A stretch of DNA of 64,000 nucleotides from Gamsiella multidivaricata (GCF_025024155.1 NW_026251740.1:310001-374000), one strand, 5' to 3'. Counted from the first letter of the stretch, positions 35,225-47,550 are shown. The notes: generated by a model from the sequence alone, not told the origin. Numbers and translations: made by a program.

Positions 35225-38200
35225 CTATGAAAATGAAGGGATGGAGGTATGAACAGGGGCTCGGCTAGGGATAGATGGATCTATAGCCATGTCGATCGAT
35301 GATAATGCCTGTTGTTGTTGCTGTGAATGCTGCTGTTGTTGTGGCTGCTGCTGATGATGCTGTATCTGCTTTTGAGCTGCCGGCTGCGCTATTGCCATCC
35401 CTGCCGGTGTCATACTCGACGACGCAGCCGGCAGGAGCTGACTCCACTGGAAATAATCATCATAAATTAACGAGTTCTGCTGGTTCAGCAATGGCTGCAT
35501 ATCCCGCTGCAACTGCATCTCCTGCCGCTGCTGCTGCTGGTGATGAAGTTGTAAGTATCGAACAAGAGAATCGGGAGTTGACTGCATCTCTGCAAATGCA
35601 TCGTCCGACATCATGAACGAATGCAGACCCGGAGAGATATTCTGTGTTGAAGATGGACTCTTTGAGTCCCGGGGTACATGGCTTCCAGTAGAGGACATGT
35701 CCGATCTGTTGCTGTCGAGGCTTGTCAGCATCATTGAAGTTGAGGAGGCCGACGCGCCTGGTCTGCGTGCCGCAGGCGATGGTCCAGAGTCGGCACCCAA
35801 AGATCTAGGTCTTGGTTGTTGCAACTGCGACTGAGGCTGAGCTCGAGATAATGCCGACATTGATGACAGGGCAGCTGACGATGGTCCAGAGGTGTTGCTC
35901 ATGTTGGGCGTGCTATTGCTATGATTCTGCTCCATCATCATCGGCGTCATCTGGAAGGAGCTCGACAAAAAATTCAAGTCGCCGAGCGGCATCGCAAAGT
36001 CAAAGATCGAATCCGTGAGCTCGGCCTGTACCCTAGATGAATTATTCTGACTGAAGCTACTGCCATAAACAAGGGGCGGACCAAATCCTGCACCTGAGAA
36101 TGCTCCTTGCTGATGTTGCTGATGTTGGGGTTGAAACGGCATCATCGTTTGTTGCTGATGTGCGGGAGCAGAGGAAGATGGTAAGTACGCAGATGAAAAT
36201 CCACCAGGTGGTCCGAATGCAAGGGAAGATGACACAGAGGCCTGTTGCCGCTGTTGTTGGAGTTTTTGATGTTGCTGTTGAATATTGGCATTTTGTCGCA
36301 TATTGATAGCTTGGGAAATCGTCTCCTGTTGTTGATGTTGTTGAGAGTACAGGCTCATCAAGCGCTGGCCGACATCACCCTGTGCGGGGCTAACAGAGGA
36401 TATTATCGGGTTGCCTGGTTGAAGAAGCATAGGTTCCATCATGTATGCATCCTGTGCTCGGAGCTGTTGGAGTTGCTCTGGTTGCTGCAGCAAAGCATGT
36501 CGGTATGTCTGATTGCCTTGCAAACTCGACGCAGGCTGACCAATGGGCTGTCTTTGGTCCTCCTCGACTCTTGACCATGTTCCTGTGTTAGTTGGGGATC
36601 TGACCGAGGCCGAATTGGAGTGGTAGGTGTTCTGTTGCGCTACCGGCTGCGGCGGCTCGGCCACACTTGTAGCGGGGATGGTGCTTGTCCTGCTTGTTCT
36701 CGCCTGCTTTGCTACTCTAGGATTCGCAAAATCATCTCCCTCGGTTTGCCGCTTCTCCAGGGCAGAGGATTCTATCTCCGCATTGTTGACGCCCTCATGC
36801 TGAGACAATTCATCATTTTGCTGCTTCTGTTCTTCCAGTATCTTTACTTTCCATTGCCGTTCAAACTCCTGGTTAATTTCCTGAATCTCGAGCTGATTCA
36901 TCCGATTGCGCTGCTCCCGCAAATCTTTCTCTGCCTGCTCCTTGTCGTTTTGATCCTGAACGACAACAGGTTGAATTTTACTCGGCCCCTCGGGCGTCGC
37001 AATCCTTCGTTTCTGCTGATTTGCTTGGTCAATCACCTGCATCTCTGTGGCACGTCTCCACAATGCGATCAAACCCGAGTCGCTCTTGAGAAAAGAACTG
37101 ATGGACGCCAGCTTGCTGTTGACTACCATCCGTGGAGCCACAGCCTCGCCCTCCAGTCCTTGACGCTCTTTCTCCTCGTCCTTTTCAGGAGCATCACCAG
37201 CGCGGGGAGCCTCCTTGGCCTTCAAGGCATTCGCCGCACTGTCCGCTGCATAGTCGCGACTGCATCCGTGAGCGTTGTGGGAGACCACCTGTGGCACAAT
37301 GATTCCCCCGCCTGCAGCCGATGAGCTGATCTTGGACTGAATCGAGTACAGGTCGCGAATAATGTAAAAAAATTTGTCCGCCATGGCCCAGTAAGTCTTC
37401 ATAGTCTGCAGAATCTTCACGTGAGTGCTCAAGTTCCTGCGCGCCTTTGATGCCACTGCAAGGTCCGACGCGAATGCGTTTGTGATATGACTGCATACGA
37501 TAGTAGAGATAGTAAGTTAGAAGCAGAACAACAAGTTCCAAGCGAAAGCAATAACGATACATTCCTTACATTGTGGCGGTAGTAAAGACTGGGTAGGCAA
37601 AGAATGAAGAGATGTATATCCGAGGAGGATAGTTCTGCGCGCTGACAAAGTCCAAGACCTCTGAGACCTTGGAAGCTGCCTCAGCGCAGCGAGCGACAGA
37701 GTTGTCGACGAAATTCGGGTCCATGGGAAAGCTGGCCTTGTCTGCAGCGAGGATGGGTCGATGAAGCAAGACGACTGATGTGTGGTATATGACGTGCATG
37801 AAGATGATGATGCATCCTTCATTTCTATCCTTGAGCATCCTGGCGTTCTCGGGCGAGTAGATCAGGTGAGAAGGGATCGACTGAAGCCATGCAGCAAGTG
37901 CCGCGTCGATGATAGAGAATTCAGATCCAGGCTCGTTTGGTGGGATCGATTTTTTAGTCCTAGGGCGGTTCACGTACTGCGAAACTTTGCCAAGCACGGC
38001 GAGAATCCTGATAAGGTACGCAAACGAGCTCAGGCTATGGCCCTTGGGCCGTGGTTTGTCCTGTTCAGCCTCCGCAGAAGACTCGGATGGTGGTGTAGCC
38101 ATGCCATTCGCATCCGTGCCTTGGTCGTCAGGTTGCCTATCTTGTGAACTCTGTCGTTGTTCCTTGAAAGACTCCGTGCTCGTTTCAGGACCCTGATCGT

Positions 38201-39635
38201 CATCCAGCATCTCAGTGACTACTGGCCTAGCCTCATGCCAGGCATTGTCCTCGCTCGGAAGCAAGACCTCACAGTCGCGCTCGTCAATCATCCTGGGCCG
38301 ACCTGATGATGAAGAGGAAAGCACGTCCATGATAAAGCACGCCCAAAACGTCCTGCGCCGCGTCTCCCGCAGCACCCAGTCGCCCTTGAGATAAAAGACT
38401 GGACTGCTGTCCTCGCGATTCAGACCCAACTCCTGTGCCATGCGTATAGCCATGCCTCCAAACATCCATGCGCGCGGACCTCTCGCGGCCCCATATTCGT
38501 ACATGGACAAAAACAGTAGGGCCTGAACGTTGGATACGGTAGGTATATCTACCGAATCAACAATGGAAGCACGGACGTTCGTTGCAAAGGGCTCACCAGC
38601 AAGGAAGGGCGGGGTCGTGACAACATCGGGATGGTTTGAGAACCGAGCCACACCAGCACAGATACCGTTCAACAGGTTTGGGGAGACCTTGCCCTCCCTG
38701 TATTGCTTCATGAACGATCCTGGATGGACGATCGGGAACTGGTAGTAGACAGAGTCGAAGAAGAGCTGGATGAGATGGTCGAGAATGTCCTTGCGTGGGA
38801 CCTCGTCCTTGATGCCGTAGATAGGTCTCTTGGCGGCGGTGATGGAGGCGCGTTGATCCGATCTGATGGCGTTGGGTTTAACGTTGCCGTAGTTCTGAAC
38901 CATGGGGTGAGTCAGCTTTGAGTCAGTGTCTGCGTAGTATCCAAGAGCCGAGGACCTGCCAAAGTAGCGTGCGTCAGCGGCTGCTGGCGGCCCGGCCGTC
39001 GACTCGGAGTTGTCATCCTCTTCCTCCGAAGCGGATCGCAGCGAGACCTTGAAGTCGGAGTCTATTGCTGCAGGACCATGCTGCAGCATCTTTTCCATCT
39101 TGTCGAGACGCTTTTCGAGCAATTCGATATACCCCTGACGAGGACCCCTCTTCTTCATCGACGGCAGATATGTGCAATGGATGTCGATTTTTGCGCAATT
39201 GGCACAACTGGGCTTAAGACCGTCTGTTTAATACAATAAAGATAAGTTAGTAGGCAATCGAAAGGCTGAGTGTATGCATAGACATGTTCAATTGACGAGG
39301 CGAAGCAAGGAGGTCCGAAAGGGCGTTCGGTTGCCCTGCGGCCCTCTTCAATCCCAACACAGATGATATAAAAAGATAAAGAACAAGGCGGACGTACCGC
39401 ACTTTATCTTTTTCTTGCGACAGGGGTCGCATGCTTGTGTGAGTCGTTTACGTTTGATGGGGGTAGATCCGCCCGTGGACCGAGAGGGATGGTCGTCCTC
39501 GTCGCGGTCCTGGTCTTGGTCGTTGTCATGTTCGTGGTCGTTATCGTGGTCGTCATCATGGTCGTGGTCAGCCTGGTTGCTGTCGTGACGCTGGCTCTGC
39601 GGTGGGCTATGGGTTGAGGGGGTGTGCTTTGCCAT
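35225..39635 (-). CDS. Zn2Cys6 transcription factor with fungal-specific middle domain and Gln-rich tail
   Basis: Three exons on the reverse strand: 39635-39398, 39223-37570, 37490-35225, giving 1,385 residues with consistent phases. The binuclear zinc cluster is split by intron 1 and reads ACDPCRKKKIKCDGLKPSCA when joined, then NC, A-K-I-D-I-H-C. A coiled-coil-like dimer linker follows (IELLEKRLDKMEKML). The fungal_trans middle homology region includes LFFDSVYYQFPIVHPGSFMK, RAWMFGGMAIRMAQELGLNR and RRRTFWACFIMDVLSSSSSG, as in XlnR/Gal4-class regulators. The last ~600 residues are Gln/Ser-rich with QQHQQQ-type runs, probably an activation region. Before the cluster lies an acidic/His-rich segment made of Asp-His repeats. 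It should bind CGG-type half-sites in the nucleus; targets are unknown. Confidence 0.92.
39491..39572. repeat. Asp/His-coding repeat in the Zn2Cys6 gene
   Basis: Imperfect 6-nt units (tggtcg/tcgtgg on the + strand) encode alternating Asp, His, Asn, Gln and Arg just upstream of the zinc cluster. A metal-binding or purely flexible linker role is possible. Confidence 0.75.
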
Positions 39636-40382
39636 AGTGATTGATGGATTGGGTCCAGGAGGGGTGGGTTCTATCGCCAGGGAACAGCTGGTGTCAATAC
39701 AGACAGAACCAGTGTAGTGAGCGTTTGATAAGGGCGGGCAATTGGGAGTGAAGCGGTCGAGTGGGGAGGCGGGGAATATGCCCAGGGGCGAGGAAGAAGT
39801 GGAGGAGAGTACAGTAAGGTGTAGCCAGAAGAGAGTGCGATGTGTATGTCAGTAAAGTGATGGGAAGACGAGCGGGGGATGAGAGTGAGGAATGAAGTGG
39901 GAATGGGCAGCGGATTGAGATTGGAGTCTACCAGCCTACCAGCCAGCCAACGCCAATGATTGGACGCTTAAAATGTGTTGCCGCATCTAAAAAAGGGAAG
40001 AGCTGCGCTGCGGTCGGATGGTCGACTCAATTGCATCGACAGGGGCCGGCGTGCGCAGCGGCCAACAGCACCCAAGGTACAGCTTTCTGCAGTCTGGAGT
40101 GCGAATACATCCAAGAGGAGAGATGGGTGCCCCTCGGTTCTGGATACTGTGTGGAACCTGCTGAAGACCATCTTACTTTTGGTAACAACAGCCTGAATTT
40201 GATGGCATCCCACACGGCGCACCAGCCAGCTTTATAACCTTACTCGTTCGACCAACTCAAGTTTGTGCTCCATTGCAAGGATTTACGCTTTGTTGCTGAT
40301 TGCGGCCGTCTCAAGCGTGTTTATTTGTTGAAGATCCTTTGGAGACGAGCAAAGGAAGAGAGCCACCTTTACAGTTCTGTTG
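39636..40382. other. Upstream region of Zn2Cys6 gene and 3' flank of SEC17
   Basis: About 750 nt without a supported gene. It should carry the promoter of the regulator and the SEC17 3' UTR. Short frames at 39956-40237 on both strands overlap each other and have no recognisable content. Confidence 0.5.
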
Positions 40383-41758
40383 CTACATCAGACCATCTTC
40401 GTCCCTCATCCCGTTCTTAATCTCCAGCAGTATGGAGGTCTTCCAGTGGTCCAGCTTAAACTTGTCAGTGTATTCCATAACCACAGTCGTGTACTGTTCC
40501 GCATCCCCAGCATCTAATGCATCCATCATGTCCTGTCATATCACGCAAGCAAGTCATTGTGAAGGCAGAATGAGTGCCATTGAATGGATGTGCAGTGCGA
40601 CAACATAAAGGAGAATAAGCCGAACGCTTACTTACATTAAGAAATCTCATTTCACGAGTAGTACCGAAACATACGTCCACGCAAGAATAACGACCGATGG
40701 ATGTTCTTACTCGTGCGATGACCTATTCAGATTCTACCAGTTAGTGCATCAACCCTTAGACCTTGAGCTATACCGGCAGCGACAGGTGTCACTAAAGCGC
40801 CGTGTTATTTCAGTTACCCCTAGAGCGAGGTAGCAGAGTCCTGTACTGAAGCAGTGCAGCTGGAAAGAGGTACTCGTTACAAAGCTCATCAAGGATTCCT
40901 GCGCAGCCTTTTCAAAGTTTTCAATCGCACTCTCGTATAGCTGGAGCATCGCTGCAATTGATCCTGCCTTAGCTAGACATCCGCGAGTTGTCCTATCATT
41001 GTTGGGAATAACTGGGGTCAAGACACATCCGACAATCCTCTCGATTACGGCGACAGAAGAAACTGTGCAACATACGCAGGGCTGTCTTCGGTGGTGTAAA
41101 ATTCGGCTGCAGTCTCGTAACATGACAGTGCCGTGGATAGATCGTCCAACTCTGTCTCATAAACGAGGGCGATATCCTTTTGCAAATCGGCAGCCTTGCT
41201 ATAATTTTCCATGCTGACACTCATCATGATCAAAATTTTTACGACGTGGATATGATCTGAGAATGCGTGTTAGAAATCAAGGCCTAGATCGAAAGAAGAG
41301 AGTTGGAGGTAAAGGTGGATCGAAATACTTCCTGTATTAAGACGGCTGTTACACATACCATAGGGAGTCGAGCACTTCCGATAACTCACTGCGGCCTTAA
41401 GATAAGCACCTGCCTCCAATGAGGGATCAGAGGGATCAGAGGGATCAGAGGGATCACTCTTTTTATACCAGTCGGAAGCCTTACAGTAGGCATCTCCAGA
41501 TTCTTTCCCTAAAAAAAAAAAAAAGGCAGGGTAAGCGTGTAAACAGCTGAATAAAGAAAGTGTCGCGTCAAGAGGAGCCATCGCATGCATATCAGTACAC
41601 TGCTTGCTGTTCTTGTAGGCTTCAGCTACCACGGTGTAAAAATCGCCCATGGCCTCCTGGTGGTCGGATTCGGTCTCGTAGAACAATGGGCCCCTTGCCA
41701 ACTTTTTCTCGGCCAACTCCTCCAGTTCCGCACCAGTTAGTACACGTTCCTCAGACAT
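40383..41758 (-). CDS. SEC17: Sec17 / alpha-SNAP
   Basis: Six exons on the reverse strand: 41758-41599, 41508-41359, 41256-41076, 40992-40818, 40722-40636, 40532-40383, giving 300 residues, the family's usual length. Sec17 recruits the ATPase Sec18/NSF to SNARE bundles for disassembly after membrane fusion. TPR-like helical hairpins are visible: EELAEKKLARGPLFYETESD, NSKQWKESGDAYCKASDWYK, HVVKILIMMSVSMENYSKAA, LSTALSCYETAAEFYTTEDS and LQLYESAIENFEKAAQES. The conserved end region GTTRE-MRFL is followed by DMMDALDAGDAEQYTTVVME, and the tail is acidic with Leu-Met (MRDEDGLM), matching the C-terminal Leu that stimulates NSF. Exon 2 carries a small repeat-encoded Asp-Pro-Ser insertion. Confidence 0.93.
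41421..41456. repeat. 9-nt minisatellite coding for Asp-Pro-Ser repeats in SEC17
   Basis: Four copies of the unit agggatcag lie in exon 2 and encode a SDPSDPSDPSDPS run between two TPR-like helices. The unit is a multiple of three, so copy-number change would keep the frame. Confidence 0.85.
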
Positions 41759-43291
41759 AGACGGTAATGAATATGTGTAAGAGAAGAAGCAGTGGAAATG
41801 AATATGGAGGAGCTGCTTTCGGCGATTGAAGGGAGGAAGGGGGCTTTAACCACAGAGCACTCTTTTTATACAAATAGCAGCTCCTCGGAGACCATTCACA
41901 TCGGTCCAACCAGCTTTAGTAATCGTGAACCTTCTCTCATACGCTCTCACTCGACCTCACTGTTTATTTAGAAACACCATCTGTGTTATTGCATTCTGGA
42001 CGGCGAAGTTCGCTAAACTACATAACTCCCGTGAACAGAGTAAAGATATAGACCGATATAGCAAAGTCGCAGCATTTCCCATACATCTTACATGCTCTCC
42101 GGCATGGCAGGCGAAATCATCTATTCACTGTGCTTATCTGCAGCGTAAACGCGTGCTCTAGGAGGTCGTTGAATGGTTCCCCAGCCCAGGTTACCTTCAA
42201 AAGAGGCTCAACGATTCCTTTGAGATCGTGTGCATAAAGGCGGTGCACTAATCTCAGGTATCTACGTTTCCCTCTGACTCGACATCATTGTTAAAAAATG
42301 AGGAGCATGATAGAAAGCGAGTAGTCATAGGCAGATTCCAATAACCATGCAAGTTGAGGCTATAGGATCCAAAGCCCAATTGCTGTACCTCTGCCCAGTC
42401 TTTATTTCAGATATTCCTGGTGCATGCCCATAGACTACTGTACGTATGAGGCCCAGTATAAAAACTTAGTGTTATTACATAGTATTTCGGACGCCGTATG
42501 CCTCGAGTAGGACTAACTGAGGACGATAGATGGTTTGGAAAAGAAGAGTATGTTGGGTTTGATCATCACGAACACATTGTGTTCATATTCAAAGTCAAGT
42601 CCTCCTTCATTTCGGTCTCCTTGTTATATGCATCAGTAAAGACATGGAGCTCTTTTTGGCAGTGGGACGAGGCGCGGTAGAGGTATTACGGAATAGCGAG
42701 TAGGAAAGAAGAAGTGAGCTTGTAACGGTAACAATTAGACTGAGCTGGCACCATATATCAGGACTGCTCGAGCTATGTTGGCTGTTGGAGGCTCGTACGC
42801 AGTTCTAAACGGTCATGGGATGGGAACATGAAAGCAAAACGGTCAAAGACAATATGGTAGTCGTGTACACTTCTATGACTTGAGTTGCTACGCTTCTCTA
42901 TATCTCTCCAAGATGAATGTTATTATCAACAGCAGAAATATCTTGTATAGCCCACTTGAAGCGAGAGGGAACAGATATCACTTGAATTCTTGAGAGCAGA
43001 GACGCTTAAGAAATGGAGAGCACAGGACACTTGGGCGAAGCAGAAAAAAAAAAGGCAGTGACATGGACCTCATTTTTTTTCCGCCAGGTACACGCTAGAT
43101 CAAGAAACGAAGAATCAAAAAACGACACCATCCAGTTCTACCGTAGCCTTTGTGTGCCCAGCGCAATACTTAAAAACTTTAATAATAAGCTTGCTTTATT
43201 ATTATACTTAAAACCTGTATGTATGCTTATTTCCGCAAACAGTCTGGAAAAACATACAATTGATGTTCGCTTTTTCCCGCTGGATCATGGC
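41759..43291. other. 1.5-kb gene-free start of an accessory island
   Basis: Between SEC17 and the decayed gene. Frames at 41925-42161, 42498-42680 and 43013-43324 are short and show no domain or splice continuation. The sequence is more AT-rich than the flanking conserved genes by eye. Confidence 0.5.
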
Positions 43292-45438
43292 TTATTGTAC
43301 CTGACGAACCGGGTTGATCAGTAGGGCGTGTTGGGCTTCACCCTTCTCCAGGGAGAACCGCACCTGGCTAGGCGAGGTAGGTAGCGCCAAGGGGGAGCAA
43401 GCCCGTCCCACGATCGAAATATCCTCCATCGCTCTATGATGTAAACACTTGCGGCAGTTCCTACAAAAAAGAGATTCCGGTTTAGTAAATCGGTCTTTCA
43501 GTGCAATTTTCTTACCTTGAATGTTAAAAATGGGTGGGCATTTCAAATCGAAATTCTGCAATGACAGCAGGATACTCTCATTGAACTTGGCATTCTTTCT
43601 CAGCTGAATCGCCACGTCCAACGAACTACACGAACTTTGTTTGGTTTGAGGTTCCCCACCTCGACACCATCGACATTCAGGATGCAATCGCACTTGCGTG
43701 CACTTGACAACGCGCTTGCGGCCCAGCCTTGTTCACCTCTCTGAAGATCGGACGACTGCAAGAAACCAAGTAAGAAGAGACATTAGCGCAATATAATTCA
43801 GTTGAACACTGTATGTGTACACGAATCAGCAAAGCAGTGACTTACAAGTGCAAACTCAGGCAGGAGTCCAGAGGTAATCCATCCTTAAAGATGAACGTCC
43901 ACAGCAACATGGCATCCGTCTCAGACTGCCTCTTTCGTCCCGAGAGTAGTCTAACGACATTCATGAGACTATAACATGTGACGTGCTAGTGTACGCTGGC
44001 AGAGAGTATGAACAAAAAGCAAGGCGCTTCCTAACTCCCACTTGCGAGGACTTCTGAAAACGATCTTTCCTCAGGAGATAGAGCAGCTGTCTTTCCGAAA
44101 TACTATGACATCAATACAACATGTTAGACAGGTATTCACGAACACGACACTAAATAGGGTGAGAAACAGAGCACGTACCAAGTTTATAGCAGACTCGATG
44201 AGATCATGCCAAGAGCCTCGACCTTGAGCCTGGTTGCATTGTGGTCGGTATCGGAAGTCGCTCTACCACGCTTTTTCGAAGGCTTACGTGGCGTTGGGAG
44301 CGTCTTAGGGCATTTGGAGACAGCTATGGCGTGAAATATATTATACTAAGACAGCGACAAAAGACCGTGAAGCAGTTTCGAATCTTTGTACCTGCGGAAC
44401 AGCCCAGGGCGCCGTCATCCTCAGGCCTTGTGACAGAGATCGTCGTGGCTGCTGTGGTTGATTCCTTGAATTCGCCATTGGTAATAACGGGCTGATGCAG
44501 ATCAAAAGGCTGGCGCAGGTCAGAATGCTGGTATGAGTATGTGGGCTTGTGCAGCTTGGTTGTTGTTTGCCACAGATCGAAGGGCTTGTGCGGGTTTGTA
44601 GGTTTGCGTAGAGCAGCATGCGGGGGTGTATCGGTTGGCTCGCGTGGGTCTATGAGTGCACAAAAGTCGATTGGTGGCCACTGATCAGCTGGCTCGCATG
44701 GATCTGTGGACTAAAAAGAAAGAAAAGAAGAGCGGGTGAGCGTGTGTGCCTCAAGAAGGCGAGGAGGATAGCTCAGGTCAAGGGCAGTGAAACGGCTAGA
44801 TGGCTCAACATAAAGCGCTTGCTGCAGGCTGTCGAAGGGCGAACATCTCAAGTCGACGTTCCTGAGGTGTAAAAGTGACAATGGTCAATGGTGAGGAATG
44901 CTGGATTATACCTGCGCTGAGTCTCTTATAGGCGACTTTTGCTGTTGCCATTGACGTGGGAGCGAATGGAGGGCGACGCTGGCAGCGACAGACTCTCTCG
45001 ATGATTCGTATGATTTGAGATCAAACAAATCCAGTTAGGAGCACTGCCGTTTAGCTGTGATGGATGTTCCTGAATATCTGACATGGACTAACAGTATCTT
45101 CTTGATTTCAAGGCTTGAGCGATACAGGTTGCTTCCAACAGCGACAGAATACACCGATTCCGAAACCCGCATGTCTTCGTGTGCCAACAAGCTTCGCTCC
45201 CTTTAGTCTTGAGATATGTGAAGCAGTCGGAGATATATGCGTGGACGGCCATCTTTCCATCTCGGCTGATATCAAACAACCCCTGAGTGAACTCCTCCAG
45301 GTCGAGAGCTTCGTCCCATTTAGCAAACTTGGAGGGATTCTCATCCTCGGCAGGCACCAGCTTGAAGAACCCAGGCACTGTCAACGACGAGATTTCGACG
45401 GCGTTGACGGCATGGGGTTTCTTGACAGTAGGGTACAT
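43292..45438 (-). pseudogene. Degraded multi-exon gene of unknown family
   Basis: A reverse-strand series of protein-like segments with usable splice sites but broken frames. A start at 45438 (MYPTVKKPHAVNAVEISSLT, then EEFTQGLFDISRDGKM) is followed at about 44709-44393 by an open exon (FCALIDPREPTDTPPHAALR to DDGALGCSA) with a good pyrimidine tract and GTACAA donor. Further pieces lie near 43970-43850 (ETDAMLLWTFIFKDGLPLDS) and 43740-43560 (GEQGWAASALSSARKCDCIL, then NVDGVEVGNLKPNK). The next stretch (LDVAIQLRKNAKFNESILLS, then FDLKCPPIFNIQ) is in another frame without room for an intron, and the final SIVGRACSPLALPTSPSQVR needs yet another shift. At least two frameshifts, so I call it a pseudogene; assembly error is the alternative. 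I do not know its function. Confidence 0.45.
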
Positions 45439-46647
45439 GACTGTTGGATCGGACGGAGTGTCAGAGCATGAATATCACGGAAGGGTGACTTAATTATCCT
45501 GGTTTTTTATTATCATGGTGATGGAGACATCCTCCTCTCCTTCATCCTACATTGACTCCATCGCCACTTCAAGTTGTCAGCATGTGTGCCAGGAAAGTAT
45601 TCTGCAAGAAGCCTTAATCGATTACTGCCCTCACTTGATCTCGCCTCTGTTATTACTTTGTTTCTGCTTGGGCCTGGGCAGACCTCCGTTTGCGGTCTCT
45701 GGAGAGCTGGAATTCTCGTAAGACGTATTTCTGCGGGCCCCTTCTCTCCATCGGCCAAGTGGTTCTGGTCTAGCCGTATTGCAGGCTAGAGCCAAAGGTA
45801 AGTACCCTCATTCAGAAATACGCATCCGGGATTAGGAAGAGGTGTCCTTACCGGCTTCAAACCCTCCTGTACGTTTATGTTTGAATATTGAAGACTTTTC
45901 CGTATGAATAACTGCCATCCTTACGTATAGAGCGGCACTTGTATCAGTCCACGGAATAAGCGATTATAAGCGCCCTTTGCGACAGCTCATTATGAGCTGA
46001 GTCTGTATCATGATCTGATCGACAGCTATCGTGGATATTTTCTCGCGATTTAGACGTGTCGAACTTATTGAGGAGGCGTGATCAGTTCTTGAGTGGCGGA
46101 GCCTGTTCATCGCGTCAAATGATGTTCTAGTTACACCCATGCATACGATCCAAGTAACCTGATAATACTACGAGATGTAGAATCTGATTAAAACATAAAG
46201 CACCATTGGGGTTGTTAGTAAGTAGGAATTTAGATCAAATATCAGAGGGTAGCAATGTAGGTAGGGGCATTGCATATTCCGTGTACCCCCCCTCCCCTTA
46301 CATTTTACCATAAAACATGTCCGTTGAAAGGACAGTTGTACTGTGGTGAAAAAAAAAAAAAAAAAAAAAAAAACGACCGAAAAAACGCATAATGGCAGAG
46401 AGATATGCAGAAGGATCGAGGTAGGAGAACACTATCAACTATCCTCGGAACATCTGCAGCTCACAGTACTCTGCAGTTTGAACACAGGAAACTGCCATTT
46501 CTCGCATCCATGCTGCCCTCTTTCTATAATCCGTACCTACTTTTCTAGTCTTTGCATTGGCGTATGCTTCAAGAGCACTCTCATGCTGCAAAGGAAAAGG
46601 ACAAGAATGTGATAGCCTAATCAAAGAAAGAGGGGATTTGCATCACG
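45439..46647. other. 1.2-kb spacer with A25 run
   Basis: No supported gene. It includes a short C-run (46286-46296) and a 25-A homopolymer at 46349-46373. A reverse-strand frame at 46439-46624 has ordinary residues but no recognisable continuation. Confidence 0.5.
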
Positions 46648-46655
46648 TATATAAA
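46648..46655 (+). promoter_or_regulatory. TATA box of the secreted-protein gene
   Basis: TATATAAA followed by GGGG, about 190 nt before the inferred initiator base at 46846. There is no ATG between the box and that base, which fits one long leader exon. Confidence 0.6.
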
Positions 46656-46845
46656 GGGGTGCACTTTCAAACTGTCCACCATCAAAACTCAACCGACACT
46701 TCTTCAAGATCCAAACCCTCAACAGCACGCAAGAACCCATCGCAAGAAACCGTCGCACGGACCTTCGCAAGAGCACGCTCACAAGAAGACTTACAGAACC
46801 CACAGAAAACCCCACACGTCCTGACCAAGCTTTCGCGCTTGCAAA

Positions 46846-47550
46846 AGTAAGATGATGCGACCGCCCATTTTTTTTTTATTATTTATTATTTATTATTTAT
46901 TATTTATTATTGTGTTCACTATTAATTAACCAAGTCATGCAGTGTTGATTTTGGCACTTTTGTTGTTTCTTTTCCCAGCCCTGGTCTACAGCGCCTGCCC
47001 CCACCAGGCTGGCATTGCCAAGCCGTTAGATTCTTGTGGAAGGCCTATCGAATCTGGCCAAAGATACACACTTCAGGACAGCAACGGGAATGGCTATGTG
47101 ACAAAGGAAGAGTCAATCGTGAAGGTTTCACCCGAGGGCCCAAACAACAGCATCCTGACATTTGTTTTCAAATTCAAGAACGAGGGATATACATGGATAC
47201 TATACACAACCGACAGCAACATGAATGTCGAAGATAATTGCCTCAGTACTGGCCCTATTATAGCGGGAACACCTTCGAGGAAGATTATAACCGGACCCAA
47301 TGGTGGAAGATTCAGCAACTTGTGCGATGTCACTTTCCAGGATCCCAAGAACACTGGTTCCTATGGACTTATGATGTATGCGAACACAGATTATTATCAG
47401 CCGTTCTACCAAAACGGCGAGTTATGGGCGACCAACTCCCTCACCTGTGGCGAGACCTTCCTAAATACCTACAAAGTTATCAAAGTCTCGAATGGTTCGC
47501 CTTCCATGCTCTTTGGCGATACGCTGAACCAGAACCTCGTCCCATGCTAG
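46846..47550 (+). CDS. Small secreted cysteine-containing protein with an intron inside its start codon
   Basis: Reading frame 46943-47550 encodes a signal peptide (LILALLLFLFPALVYS) directly after its first codon but has no ATG of its own; it begins TG just after a CAG acceptor. The upstream segment 46656-46846 contains no ATG, ends in AAAA and is followed by a GTAAGA donor. Splicing 46846 to 46943 creates A+TG, hence MLILALLLFL and 202 residues. The 96-nt intron holds a TTAATTAAC branch-like site and an ATTT repeat. The mature protein (from about residue 18) has six cysteines (for example SACPHQ, DSCGR, DNCLS, NLCDV, TCGET, VPC), is rich in Asn, Gly, Thr and Tyr, and has no membrane segment. 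Family not recognised; an extracellular or cell-wall role is likely. A missed upstream exon is the alternative. Confidence 0.75.
46877..46911. repeat. ATTT tandem repeat within the start-codon intron
   Basis: Repeated ttattat/ttattta units inside the intron 46847-46942, upstream of the branch-like site. Confidence 0.8.

Noticed and set aside
35300..36350. Long + strand frames opposite the Gln-rich tail of the Zn2Cys6 regulator
   Set aside because: They are antisense reads of CAG/CAA repeats (Leu/Val/Ala-rich) and not genes.
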